49,394 nucleotides of DNA, taken from contig CAIPGC010000006.1 of NCBI GenBank assembly GCA_903864505.1, forward strand, positions 1 through 49,394, written 5' to 3'. Origin of the DNA: an uncultured beta proteobacterium. Lineage in GTDB: Bacteria > Pseudomonadota > Gammaproteobacteria > Burkholderiales > Burkholderiaceae_C. Shown here one piece after another: positions 30,329-42,113 of this stretch; the first letter of the stretch is position 1, and every line of letters starts with the position of its first letter. The notes under the pieces were generated by a model that saw only the letters and a program-made list of their open reading frames with translations, ran no database searches and was not told the origin of the DNA. The translations under genes and the position numbers were made by a program.

Positions 30329-33300
30329 ATGGCAGAGCCTGTCTACGCCGAACTGCATTGCCTCTCCAGTTTCAGTTTCCAGCGCGGTGCGTCGCAGCCG
30401 GAGGAACTGGTGGCGCGCGCGGTCAAGCTCGGCTACCACGCACTTGCGATCACCGACGAATGTTCGGTCGCCGGCGTGGTGCGTGCGCACCAGGAGGCCA
30501 AGGCTTGCGGCCTGAAACTGCTGCTGGGGGCCGAGTTTTGGGTGGACGAGGGCTTCACGGTGGTAGTGCTGGCCCACCATCTGCAAGGCTGGGGCAACCT
30601 GTGTGAGTTCATTACCGCGGCACGGCGCGCTGCACCCAAGGGCAGCTACCGGCTAGGGTGGACGGGGCCGCAGAACCAGCAACTTTGGGCACGCCTGCTC
30701 GGGTGCGAACTGCTTTTGGTTTTTCCAGTTGCTATCACTATGGAAGCGGCCTGCGCTGTATCTACGAGGGCTAGAGACCTATTTGGCATCCATTTGTGGT
30801 TGGCCGTGGCATTGCAGCTGGGTCTGGACGATGCCTTGAAGAGCTGCCGATTGCAACAAATCTCCCAACTCACCGGCGTGCCGCTGGTAGCGGCAGGGGA
30901 TGTGCGCATGCATGTGCGCTCACGCAAACCCCTGCACGATGTGCTCACCGCGGTGCGCCTGGGCCAACCCGTCTCTGCGTGCGGTTTTGCCTTGCAGCCC
31001 AACGCCGAGTCGCATCTGCGCTCACGCGACCGGCTGGCAGCACTGTATCCACCGGCGTGGCTGGCGAACACGCTGGTGGTGGCCGACCGATGCACCTTTG
31101 TGCTCGATGAACTGCGCTACCACTATCCGCTGGAGTCGGTCCTGCCCGGCATGACACCGGCACAGACCCTGCGCCACTACTGCCAGGCGGGCGGCTCGGA
31201 GCGCTATCCGCAAGGGATTCCCTCAGCGGTGTGCAAGACGTTGGGCAAAGAGCTCGATCTGATTGCCGAACTGGCCTATGAGATGTATTTCCTCACGGTG
31301 CACGACATCGTGCGTTTTGCGCGCAGTCAGGGCATTCTGTGCCAGGGCAGGGGATCGGCCGCCAATTCGGTGGTGTGCTACTGCCTGCACATCACCGAGG
31401 TCAACCCGGTAGGGGGGCACCTGATGTTTGAGCGCTTCATCAGCCGCGAGCGCAACGAGCCTCCCGATATTGATGTCGACTTCGAGCACCAGCGCCGCGA
31501 GGAAGTGATTCAGTACATCTACCAGAAATATGGCCGTGAACGTGCCGCCATAGCAGCCACTGTCATCAGCTACCGCCCGCGCAGCGCCTTGCGCGATGTG
31601 GGGCGGGCGCTGGAAATACCAGAGCGGCTGATCACGGCGATGGCCAGGGAACACCCGGGCATGTACAGCCGCGAGATCCTGGGCCAGCGCCTGGCCTGTG
31701 CGCTGGAGCGACTGGGGCCCGACTTTCATGCGCCAGCGCCGCTACGCCTGCAGCAGTGGCTGGGTTTGAGCACGGAGTTGCAGCGTTTTCCGCGCCACCT
31801 GAGCCAGCATGTGGGCGGCTTTGTTCTCACGCAGGGGTTCTTGACCCGGCTGGTTCCTGTCGAAAACGCCGCCATGCCCGAGCGCTCCATCATTCAGTGG
31901 GACAAGGACGACCTGGACGCGGTGGGACTGATGAAGGTCGATGTGCTGGCGCTGGGCATGCTCAGCGCGATTCGCCGTTGCCTGGCGCTGGTGACACAGC
32001 TGCGCGGTCTGGGCGCACCGATGCGCATGCAAGACATTCCCCGCGAAGACCCGGCCACCTACGCCATGATTTGCCAGGCCGATACGGTAGGCGTGTTCCA
32101 GATCGAGAGCCGTGCCCAGATGAGCATGCTGCCCCGGCTCAGGCCCCGTTGCTTCTACGACCTGGTGGTGCAGGTGGCCATTGTGCGTCCGGGGCCGATC
32201 CAAGGCGGCATGGTGCATCCCTACCTGCATGCGCGCAAGGACCGTGCAAACGTGAAGTATCCTGGCCCGGCCCTGGAGCAGGCGCTGGAGCGCACCCTGG
32301 GGGTTCCGATCTTTCAGGAGCAGGTGATGCAGATTGCCGTGCTGGCGGCCGGCTTTACCCCGGGCGAGGCCGATGCCTTGCGCCGCTCCATGGCGGCCTG
32401 GAAGCGCAGTGGCGGGGTTCATAAATTTCGGTCCCGCTTTCTGACTGGCATGGAGAAGAACGGCTATGCGCCGGAGTTTGCCCAGGCCATCTTCAAGCAG
32501 ATGGAGGGCTTTGGCGAGTACGGCTTTCCGGAGAGCCATGCTGCCAGTTTTGCCCTGCTGGTGTACCTGAGCTGCTGGCTCAAATGGCACGAGCCTGCGT
32601 GCTTTCTGGCGGCCATGCTCAACAGCCAGCCGCTGGGGTTTTACGGTCCTGCGCAACTGGTACAGGATGCACGTCGCCACGGTGTGGAGGTGCATCCGAC
32701 CGATGTGTCCCTCAGCGATTGGGATTGCACGTTAGAGCAAAACGGGGCAGTCCGCCTGGGTCTTCGCCTGGTCTCCGGCCTGCGCCAGGAGGTTGCCCAC
32801 CGCATCGCTGCCGAACGCAGCAAAGCGCCATTTCAAAGCACCCAGGACCTTGCCCTGCGCGGCATGCTCAACGCAGCCGACTTGCAAACGCTGGCAAGTG
32901 CCGATGCCCTGCAGTCTTTGAGCGGCCACCGCCGCCAGCAGGTGTGGGATGCCTCGGCGCTCAAGCCCGCACCTGAACTCCTTCAAGGCGTCCCCATCGA
33001 CGAAGCCCCGCTTACGTTCCATCCCGCCAGAGAAGGCGAGGAGGTCACCTTCGACTACTCCGCACTTGGGCTGACTTTGCGCTCGCATCCCTTGCTGCTG
33101 TTGCGTGAGCAGCTATCAAAACAGAAGCTGCTCACGGCCGAGCAGATGCGCCACTACCCCAGCGGCAGACTGGTGCGAGCCTGCGGCATCGTCACCATGC
33201 GACAGCGCCCCCAAACTGCCAAGGGGGTGGTTTTTGTCACACTGGAGGACGAAACTGGCAGCGTGAATGTGATTGTGTGGAAGTCCGTGAAAGAGCATTT

Positions 33301-33460
33301 CCGCCAGGAGGTGTACCAGTCGCGCCTGCTGGCGGTGTATGGGGTGTGGCAGCGCGATCACGATAGTGGCGGCGAGGTGCGCCATGTTATTGCCAAGCGA
33401 CTGGTGGACCTGACGCATCTTCTGGGTGAACTGGCAACGACGAGCCGGGATTTCCACTAG
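30329..33460 (+). CDS. dnaE2: Error-prone DNA polymerase III alpha subunit DnaE2 (ImuC)
   Basis: PHP-type start YAELHCLSSFSFQRGASQPEELV, PPDIDVDFEHQRREEVIQYIY, FQEQVMQIAVLAAGFTPGEADALRRSMAAWKR, C-terminal OB fold. Confidence 0.95.
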   Translation: MAEPVYAELHCLSSFSFQRGASQPEELVARAVKLGYHALAITDECSVAGVVRAHQEAKACGLKLLLGAEFWVDEGFTVVVLAHHLQGWGNLCEFITAARRAAPKGSYRLGWTGPQNQQLWARLLGCELLLVFPVAITMEAACAVSTRARDLFGIHLWLAVALQLGLDDALKSCRLQQISQLTGVPLVAAGDVRMHVRSRKPLHDVLTAVRLGQPVSACGFALQPNAESHLRSRDRLAALYPPAWLANTLVVADRCTFVLDELRYHYPLESVLPGMTPAQTLRHYCQAGGSERYPQGIPSAVCKTLGKELDLIAELAYEMYFLTVHDIVRFARSQGILCQGRGSAANSVVCYCLHITEVNPVGGHLMFERFISRERNEPPDIDVDFEHQRREEVIQYIYQKYGRERAAIAATVISYRPRSALRDVGRALEIPERLITAMAREHPGMYSREILGQRLACALERLGPDFHAPAPLRLQQWLGLSTELQRFPRHLSQHVGGFVLTQGFLTRLVPVENAAMPERSIIQWDKDDLDAVGLMKVDVLALGMLSAIRRCLALVTQLRGLGAPMRMQDIPREDPATYAMICQADTVGVFQIESRAQMSMLPRLRPRCFYDLVVQVAIVRPGPIQGGMVHPYLHARKDRANVKYPGPALEQALERTLGVPIFQEQVMQIAVLAAGFTPGEADALRRSMAAWKRSGGVHKFRSRFLTGMEKNGYAPEFAQAIFKQMEGFGEYGFPESHAASFALLVYLSCWLKWHEPACFLAAMLNSQPLGFYGPAQLVQDARRHGVEVHPTDVSLSDWDCTLEQNGAVRLGLRLVSGLRQEVAHRIAAERSKAPFQSTQDLALRGMLNAADLQTLASADALQSLSGHRRQQVWDASALKPAPELLQGVPIDEAPLTFHPAREGEEVTFDYSALGLTLRSHPLLLLREQLSKQKLLTAEQMRHYPSGRLVRACGIVTMRQRPQTAKGVVFVTLEDETGSVNVIVWKSVKEHFRQEVYQSRLLAVYGVWQRDHDSGGEVRHVIAKRLVDLTHLLGELATTSRDFH
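30730..30784 (+). repeat. Copy E of the 55-bp dispersed repeat, inside dnaE2
   Basis: tgctatcactatggaagcggcctgcgctgtatctacgagggctagagacctattt; 39/55 identity with copy A, no gaps. Confidence 0.65.
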
Positions 33461-33513
33461 CGATTCTGGGGTGATCGCCGCATGCTGAGCATGTTTTCCA
33501 TTGCCCGCCCATA

Positions 33514-34107
33514 ATGCCTCGCATGTCAATCAAACACACCCTTGCTTCGTGGTCCATGGGCTTTTTTCTGGCCACTGGGCTGGGCACCGGTGCCTCGGCC
33601 CAGACTGCGCCGGCGCCGGCTTGTCCTGCACTGTTGCAGCAGGAGTTCCCTCGCTTGCAAGACGACGCACCCCAAAACCTGTGCCAATACGCTGGCAAGG
33701 TGGTGCTGGTGGTCAATACCGCCAGCTACTGCGGTTTCACCAGTCAGTACGAGGCTTTGGAGGCGCTGTACGCCAAGTACCAATCCAAAGGTTTGGTAGT
33801 ACTGGGATTCCCATCCAATGACTTTGGCAAGCAGGAACCAGGATCGTCGAAGGAAATTGCCGACTTCTGTTTCAACACCTACGGCGTAAAGTTTCCCATG
33901 TTTGCCAAGAGCGCGGTGGTAGGTGCTACGCGCAATGCCATGTACGAAGCGCTTTTTCAGGCGACCAAATCGCCACCCAGGTGGAATTTTCACAAGTACC
34001 TGATTGATCGCAATGGCAAGGTCGCTGCGACCTACCCCAGCAACGTGCCTCCAGACAACGTCAATGTCGTGACCGCTATCGAAAAGGCGCTCGCTCAAAA
34101 GTCGTGA
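33514..34107 (+). CDS. Glutathione peroxidase with signal peptide
   Basis: VVNTASYCGFTSQYEALEALYAKY and GFPSNDFGKQEPGSSKEI; hydrophobic N-terminus ending ASAQ. Confidence 0.9.
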   Translation: MPRMSIKHTLASWSMGFFLATGLGTGASAQTAPAPACPALLQQEFPRLQDDAPQNLCQYAGKVVLVVNTASYCGFTSQYEALEALYAKYQSKGLVVLGFPSNDFGKQEPGSSKEIADFCFNTYGVKFPMFAKSAVVGATRNAMYEALFQATKSPPRWNFHKYLIDRNGKVAATYPSNVPPDNVNVVTAIEKALAQKS

Positions 34108-34116
34108 GAAAGTGGC

Positions 34117-36840
<2,724 letters not shown>

Positions 36841-36927
36841 GGCAAGCTCCTTAAGTAGACCGACAGCCTCCTTTCAATTTAGTCCTCCTGCACCGGGGGG
36901 GTGCTGATCCACATCAATCCTTGCTGT

Positions 36928-37491
36928 TTACTTCGCTGCGTCCTTGGCGTGCATCTGCTGGAGTTGCGTGCGCCACGATGTCCAGTCCTGCGCTTGCCCG
37001 GATTCGAATCGGCTTTGCAGATTCTTCAGCACATAAGGCCAGGCCTTTTCGAAATAGGCTTTGGCTTTGGGCCATTCGCCGGTGCTTCCCCAGCCCAGAT
37101 GGGTGAGCGTCAGTCGGGTGGTCTCACCTTCCGGCGCAAAGCGAAGTATGACGACCGTGCGTTGCTCCCGCGCTTGTGCCAGATGGGGTGGTGCGTTCCA
37201 GGTGAACGACAGCAATTGTTCAGGCTCGACCGCCAGCACCTGCATCGTGTCAGCGCCCTTCAGTCCGGGTCTCGCATAGGGGTCCATGTGGACATGAAAC
37301 GCGCCGTCCGGGCGAGCGTCGATTTCCGCTTCAGGTGCAAAGAAGCTGGTGATTCCTTGGCTGCTGGTCCAGGCCTCCCAGACCGCACTGACGGGAGCCT
37401 TGACCAAGACGGAAATTTCAATGGCAGGCTCACCCGCGTGGGTAACACCGGTTACAGCCAGGGCGGTGGATAAAAGCACTTCTTTCAGCAT
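36928..37491 (-). CDS. SRPBCC/AHSA1-like protein with signal peptide
   Basis: IEISVLVKAPVSAVWEAWTSSQGITSFFAPEAEIDARPDGAF; start at MLKEVLLSTALAVTGVTHA preferred. Confidence 0.8.
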   Translation of the reverse strand: MLKEVLLSTALAVTGVTHAGEPAIEISVLVKAPVSAVWEAWTSSQGITSFFAPEAEIDARPDGAFHVHMDPYARPGLKGADTMQVLAVEPEQLLSFTWNAPPHLAQAREQRTVVILRFAPEGETTRLTLTHLGWGSTGEWPKAKAYFEKAWPYVLKNLQSRFESGQAQDWTSWRTQLQQMHAKDAAK

Positions 37492-37730
37492 GGCAAATTC
37501 CTCGCGTCCGGATCGGGTCACGCGAGGATAGTTGGATGGCCCGGGATGTCAAGCGACTCGGTAGCAGGCAGGGTTGCCCGCAATATGCATGACAATGTCC
37601 GGTTTCAGCACTGCTGCGCAACAGAGTCTGCGATTTGGGCCAGGTGCAACCCCTAAAGGGCCGGACCCCTGCGTCGATTCAGCTCGGGAGTGGAGAACAT
37701 CGCAGGCGATGGTTTAACCAGAAATTTCAT

Positions 37731-38363
37731 ATGACGCTCACTACCTGGTGGTTGTTTGTACTGATGACGTTCGTCGTCTCCGCCACGCCCGGCCCCAACA
37801 TGCTGCTTGTGATGAGCAGCAGTGCGCGCTACGGTGTGCGCGCAGCAGTGCTTACCATGGCCGGCTGCATGACCGCCTTGCTGGCAATGATGAGCGTTTC
37901 GGCCGCCGGACTGGGTGCGTTGCTGCACGCCTTTCCTGCCGTCTTTGATGCCATGCGTCTGTCAGGCGCGGGCTACCTGGCCTACTTGGGGGTCAAGAGC
38001 TGGCGTTCCCCGGTGCCGGACGACCAGATGCCCGGTTCGAGCAGCACCAGCGAGCCTGCGGTCCGACCCGGGGTACTGTACCGGCAGGGATTTTTGGTGG
38101 CTGCCAGCAATCCGAAGGCGATTCTTTTTGCGGCCGCGTTCCTCCCGCAATTCATCGATCCGGAGTTGGCACAGTTGCCGCAGTTTGCGATTCTCCTCAT
38201 CACCTTTTCCATCATCGAAGTAGCCTGGTACTTTGTCTATGCCGTAAGCGGCAAGCGGCTGTCGGTGTACTTGCAGCGCGCCAACGTCTTACGGGTATTC
38301 AACCGTGCCACCGGCGGCGTGTTCGTTGGATTCGCCGTGTGGATGGCATTTGCGCGGGAATAG
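37731..38363 (+). CDS. LysE family translocator
   Basis: MTLTTWWLFVLMTFVVSATPGPNMLLVMSSSARYG and GFLVAASNPKAILFAAAFLPQFI. Confidence 0.9.
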   Translation: MTLTTWWLFVLMTFVVSATPGPNMLLVMSSSARYGVRAAVLTMAGCMTALLAMMSVSAAGLGALLHAFPAVFDAMRLSGAGYLAYLGVKSWRSPVPDDQMPGSSSTSEPAVRPGVLYRQGFLVAASNPKAILFAAAFLPQFIDPELAQLPQFAILLITFSIIEVAWYFVYAVSGKRLSVYLQRANVLRVFNRATGGVFVGFAVWMAFARE

Positions 38364-38434
38364 GCGCGAAGAGGTGCGATCCGCACCCATAATGGTGGCA
38401 CTTTTGTGGAATTGGAGCCTGGAGTTCGGCCCGT

Positions 38435-39259
38435 ATGCATCTGGATGATTTGCTTGATTCGCAGCTTGCGCTGCCCAGTATTCCCCGCGTCATCGCGCTG
38501 GTACTCAGTGAGCTCAACCGCGAGGAGCCCGATCTGCGCAGAATCAGCCACGACATCAACACCGATCCCGGGCTGGCCGCGCGCCTGCTGCGGCTGGCCA
38601 ACTCGGCGCAGTTTCAGTTGACGAACAGGATAGGTGGCGTGTCCGAGGCACTTGCGGTGTTGGGGCTGGACCAGGTTCGAACACTGACCATGGCGGCAGG
38701 CGTGGCGGGTGTCTTCAAGAAGGTGCCGGGAATGGACATGCACCAGTTCTGGCGCTACAGCCTGGACGTGGCCAAACTCTCACGCAAACTTGCGCGTGAA
38801 ATTCGTGGCAACCCGTCGAATGCGTTCACCGCGGGTCTGATGCACGCCGCAGGTGAATTGGTAATGCATCTGGGCATGCCCGAACAAATGTACTTTCTCA
38901 ATGACCAGGCCAAACCTCTATCGCCTATGCGTGCCCGAGCGGAGCACCGGTTGCTGGGGTACAACTACGCCGATGTGGGCGGCGGTTTTGCAAGAAACTG
39001 GGAATTCCCGCAAGCCATCATTGACGCTATCGAACACCAGTTGGCGCCCTTTGCCGAAGCGGTTTACGAGCCGCTGGCGGGCATCGTGCACCTGGCTGCC
39101 TGGCGGGCCCGGGCGCGTGAGGAGGGGATGGGCGAAGGTGCTATGGCCGATAGCTTTCCCGCCGAAGTGGCGCTGACGTTGGGCATCGATATCGACCACG
39201 TGCTGACACAGGAAGCGGTGGAGTGGACCACTGGGCAAGAAGCCGCAGCAATGACTTGA
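38435..39259 (+). CDS. HDOD domain protein
   Basis: LPSIPRVIALVLSELNREEPDLRRISHDINTDPGLAARLLRLANSAQF and MHAAGELVM. Confidence 0.88.
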   Translation: MHLDDLLDSQLALPSIPRVIALVLSELNREEPDLRRISHDINTDPGLAARLLRLANSAQFQLTNRIGGVSEALAVLGLDQVRTLTMAAGVAGVFKKVPGMDMHQFWRYSLDVAKLSRKLAREIRGNPSNAFTAGLMHAAGELVMHLGMPEQMYFLNDQAKPLSPMRARAEHRLLGYNYADVGGGFARNWEFPQAIIDAIEHQLAPFAEAVYEPLAGIVHLAAWRARAREEGMGEGAMADSFPAEVALTLGIDIDHVLTQEAVEWTTGQEAAAMT

Positions 39260-39274
39260 ACGTCGCCCCGACCC

Positions 39275-40171
39275 CTAGCGGCCGGTGTCCAGCGCGAATC
39301 TGCGCACCCTGGGCCACAGCAAATTCACTGCCAGCCCTCCCATCACCAGCGCCGCCGCCATTAGCTTCCAGGGCTGCAGCGGCTCGCCCAGCCACAGCGC
39401 CGAGGCACCCATGCCGAACACGGGCACCAGTAGCGCCATGGGGGTGATCGTGGCTGCCGGGTGGCGTGCCAGTAGCCAGCCCCAGGCGGCGTAGCCAAAC
39501 AGGGTGTTGCCCCAGGATTGCCAGGCCACTGCCACCCAGGCTTGCCAGTTGGCGTGCAGCACCGCTGCGGAGATGGCGCTCCAGCCCTCCAGCGCAAACG
39601 AGAGCACGAACAACGGAGGCAGTGAAAAAGCGCTGGCCCACACCACGTAGGACAGCATATTGCTTGGTGCTGCTTCCTTGGCCGCAATATTGCCGCCGGC
39701 CCAGGACAGTGCTGCAAACAGCACCAGCACCAGGCCCAGCACGGTGGTCGTACCATCGGTGTGCGCGGCGATGGTGGCAATGCCTGCGCCCGCCAGCACC
39801 AGTGCCAGCCACTGGAAGGGCTGCACCCGCTCACCGGAGAGGCGCATCGACAGGCCGATGGTGAAGAACACTTGGGTCTGCACCACCAGCGACGCAATGC
39901 CCGGCGAAATGTGGCCGTTGATGGCCAAGTACAACAGACCGAACTGGCCCACACCGATGAGCATGCCATAGGCCGCCAGATTGCGCCAGCCCACGTTCGG
40001 GCGTGGCAGGAAGAACATGGCGGGAACAAGTGCCAGCGTAAACCGCATTGCGGCGAACAAAATTGGTGGCAACTGGCCCAGTGCCAGTTTGATCACCACA
40101 AAATTGGTCCCCCAGACGATGACGACAGCCATTGCGAGGAGAAAGTGTCGCAGGGACAGGTGTGCGGGCAT
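39275..40171 (-). CDS. EamA/DMT family transporter
   Basis: HFLLAMAVVIVWGTNFVVIKLALGQLPPILFAAMRF plus repeated EamA helices; start moved to MPAHLSLRHF. Confidence 0.88.
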   Translation of the reverse strand: MPAHLSLRHFLLAMAVVIVWGTNFVVIKLALGQLPPILFAAMRFTLALVPAMFFLPRPNVGWRNLAAYGMLIGVGQFGLLYLAINGHISPGIASLVVQTQVFFTIGLSMRLSGERVQPFQWLALVLAGAGIATIAAHTDGTTTVLGLVLVLFAALSWAGGNIAAKEAAPSNMLSYVVWASAFSLPPLFVLSFALEGWSAISAAVLHANWQAWVAVAWQSWGNTLFGYAAWGWLLARHPAATITPMALLVPVFGMGASALWLGEPLQPWKLMAAALVMGGLAVNLLWPRVRRFALDTGR

Positions 40172-40248
40172 GCCCCATTGTGCCTTGGACACCCGACACC
40201 TTGGAGCCCACACTGCTCGAACGCAGCGACAGACACTAAGATAGATGC

Positions 40249-41424
40249 ATGCAACTCAACCCACTCCTGCTGCGTGCGCTGTTGACCGTCCTTGCAAGTG
40301 TGGTGATCGGGGGCGTGGACTGGTGGCTGCGACCAGTCGCTCCAACCCCTTCACAGGCTGTGTGGCCGCAGGTTGGTGCTGCCACCGCGGTTGCGCGGTG
40401 GACATCCGTGGCAAGCGGAACCATTCCCATGCCCGAGGGTGCTGCCGCAGCGCACGCGAGTACCCTGCTGGTCATGCCCGAGGGTAGCGCAGCCGTGCTG
40501 ACGGCCTTCTGGTTTGCCGGCGACCGCGAGAGCGCTGCCAATGTGCAGATCGCTGCCTCGCAATGGGAGCGCGCCACCCAGCGGTGGTCGGCGGCACGCT
40601 TGGTGGTGAACCGCGAAGCGCTGGGGACTCAGTTGGGCTGGGGTGTTCGTCGCCTGGGTAACCCTGTGGCCTGGCTGGATGGGCAGTCGCGCATGCATCT
40701 GTTTGTGGTCGCAACCGGGTGGGGTGGCTGGGCCGCCTCGCGCATCTTGCATCTGCGCCAGACCAGCGCAAGCACCGGTCTGGCTGAACTCCGCTTTGAG
40801 CCGGTGCGCGTGCTCCCGCTTTCGTGGCTGTGGAACACCAGTTTTCTGGTACGCAATGCGCCACTGCCACTGGTAGACGGCGGCATGGTGCTTCCGGTGC
40901 ATTTTGAGTTGGGAATTAAGTACCCGGTGGTGCTGCGCTTTGACCGGGACGGAGGGTTCAAGGGCATGGCCCGGATGTCCAACCGCCACCATGCCTTGCA
41001 GCCCACGTTGCTGATGCAGTCCCCGCACAAGTGGTTGGCGCTGCTGCGCGATCAGCGAACCGACGGCAAGGTGGGGGTGGTGGGCACAGCAGACGGTGGC
41101 GTGCGCTGGAGTGACTTGCCGGATCTGAAACTGGACAACCCGGACGCTGCGATCGCGGGTCTGGGACTGGGAACCGGCCAGATGGTGCTGGCGCACAACC
41201 CGTCCACTACTTCACGCAACACGCTTGCATTAAGCCAGTCGAGCACGGGCGATGCCTGGGCGCTGGTGAAGGTACTGGAGCAGGGTTCAGACGGTGAGGA
41301 GTACTCCTACCCTTCGCTGGCCTGGGCTGAAGGGCAACTGTGGGTGAGCTATACCGCAAATCGAAAGCGTATTGCATGGCAGCGTCTGGCACGCAGCACT
41401 AGCAGCACAGGGAACGCACCATGA
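40249..41424 (+). CDS. Membrane-anchored sialidase/neuraminidase-like (BNR-type) protein
   Basis: N-terminal TM; FELGIKYPVVLRFDRDGG, TLLMQSPHKWLALLRDQR, VGVVGTADGGVRWSDL, NTLALSQSSTGDAW, EYSYPSLAWAEGQLWVSYTANRKRIAW. Confidence 0.65.
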   Translation: MQLNPLLLRALLTVLASVVIGGVDWWLRPVAPTPSQAVWPQVGAATAVARWTSVASGTIPMPEGAAAAHASTLLVMPEGSAAVLTAFWFAGDRESAANVQIAASQWERATQRWSAARLVVNREALGTQLGWGVRRLGNPVAWLDGQSRMHLFVVATGWGGWAASRILHLRQTSASTGLAELRFEPVRVLPLSWLWNTSFLVRNAPLPLVDGGMVLPVHFELGIKYPVVLRFDRDGGFKGMARMSNRHHALQPTLLMQSPHKWLALLRDQRTDGKVGVVGTADGGVRWSDLPDLKLDNPDAAIAGLGLGTGQMVLAHNPSTTSRNTLALSQSSTGDAWALVKVLEQGSDGEEYSYPSLAWAEGQLWVSYTANRKRIAWQRLARSTSSTGNAP

Positions 41425-42107
41425 ACACTGGGATGGCGGTCAGTGTGGCGCAGTGGTGGGCTACCGATGCACCAGTCCTTCCCTCGCCATGGGCGTTGGC
41501 GTGGGGACTGCGCCTGGGGTGGAGCGTGGTGTTGGCCTGGCTGGGGTTTTGGCTGGCAGGTCGATTCAGGGTGGGGGGAACGGTTCAACTGGGCATTGCG
41601 CTATTGCTTGCAGTGTGGACGTGGATGCCGGGCCCGTACGCACTTGCGTATTGGCTGGGGCTGGCTTTTCAGCTTCCAAGCATCTCGCTGGTAGTCTTGA
41701 GCGGCGTGCTGCTGGCTCGCAGTCTGCTGCATGCGCAGGCTTCACCGAAAGCTTATGTGCCAGAACCACGAACGAGGCCGGTTTGGATAGTTTCTGGCGT
41801 GTTGCTTGGGTGGGTCTTGCTGCTCGACACGCTGGCGGTGTTTCCCTTATCGTTGTACGTATGGGGGTGGAGTCCGATGGCGGTTTCTCTGGTGGCGCTG
41901 TGTGCCGGAATGCCGTGGCTGTTGCAGGTACGAAAAGTGTCAGTTGCGCTGGAAGCGTGGGTGCTTGTTGTCGTGGTCGGGCTGTTCGTCGTCACCCGGC
42001 TACCGACAGGAAATCTGTGGGACGCATTGCTGGACCCCTGCTTGTGGGTGGTGCTGCATGTTCTGCTCGTGCGGCATCTGGTGAATTGCTACAGGAAGAG
42101 AAGCTGA
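41421..42107 (+). CDS. Polytopic membrane protein of unknown function
   Basis: ATGA overlap with previous stop; about 6-7 hydrophobic segments; no family recognised. Confidence 0.7.
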   Translation: MNTGMAVSVAQWWATDAPVLPSPWALAWGLRLGWSVVLAWLGFWLAGRFRVGGTVQLGIALLLAVWTWMPGPYALAYWLGLAFQLPSISLVVLSGVLLARSLLHAQASPKAYVPEPRTRPVWIVSGVLLGWVLLLDTLAVFPLSLYVWGWSPMAVSLVALCAGMPWLLQVRKVSVALEAWVLVVVVGLFVVTRLPTGNLWDALLDPCLWVVLHVLLVRHLVNCYRKRS

Positions 42108-42113
42108 ACGCGC

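Noticed and set aside
33105-33160. GCTATCAAAACAGAAGCTGCT in dnaE2 as another copy of the 55-bp repeat
   Set aside because: Only the first 20 or so bases match and the encoded residues (EQLSKQKLLTAEQ) look like normal DnaE2 sequence.
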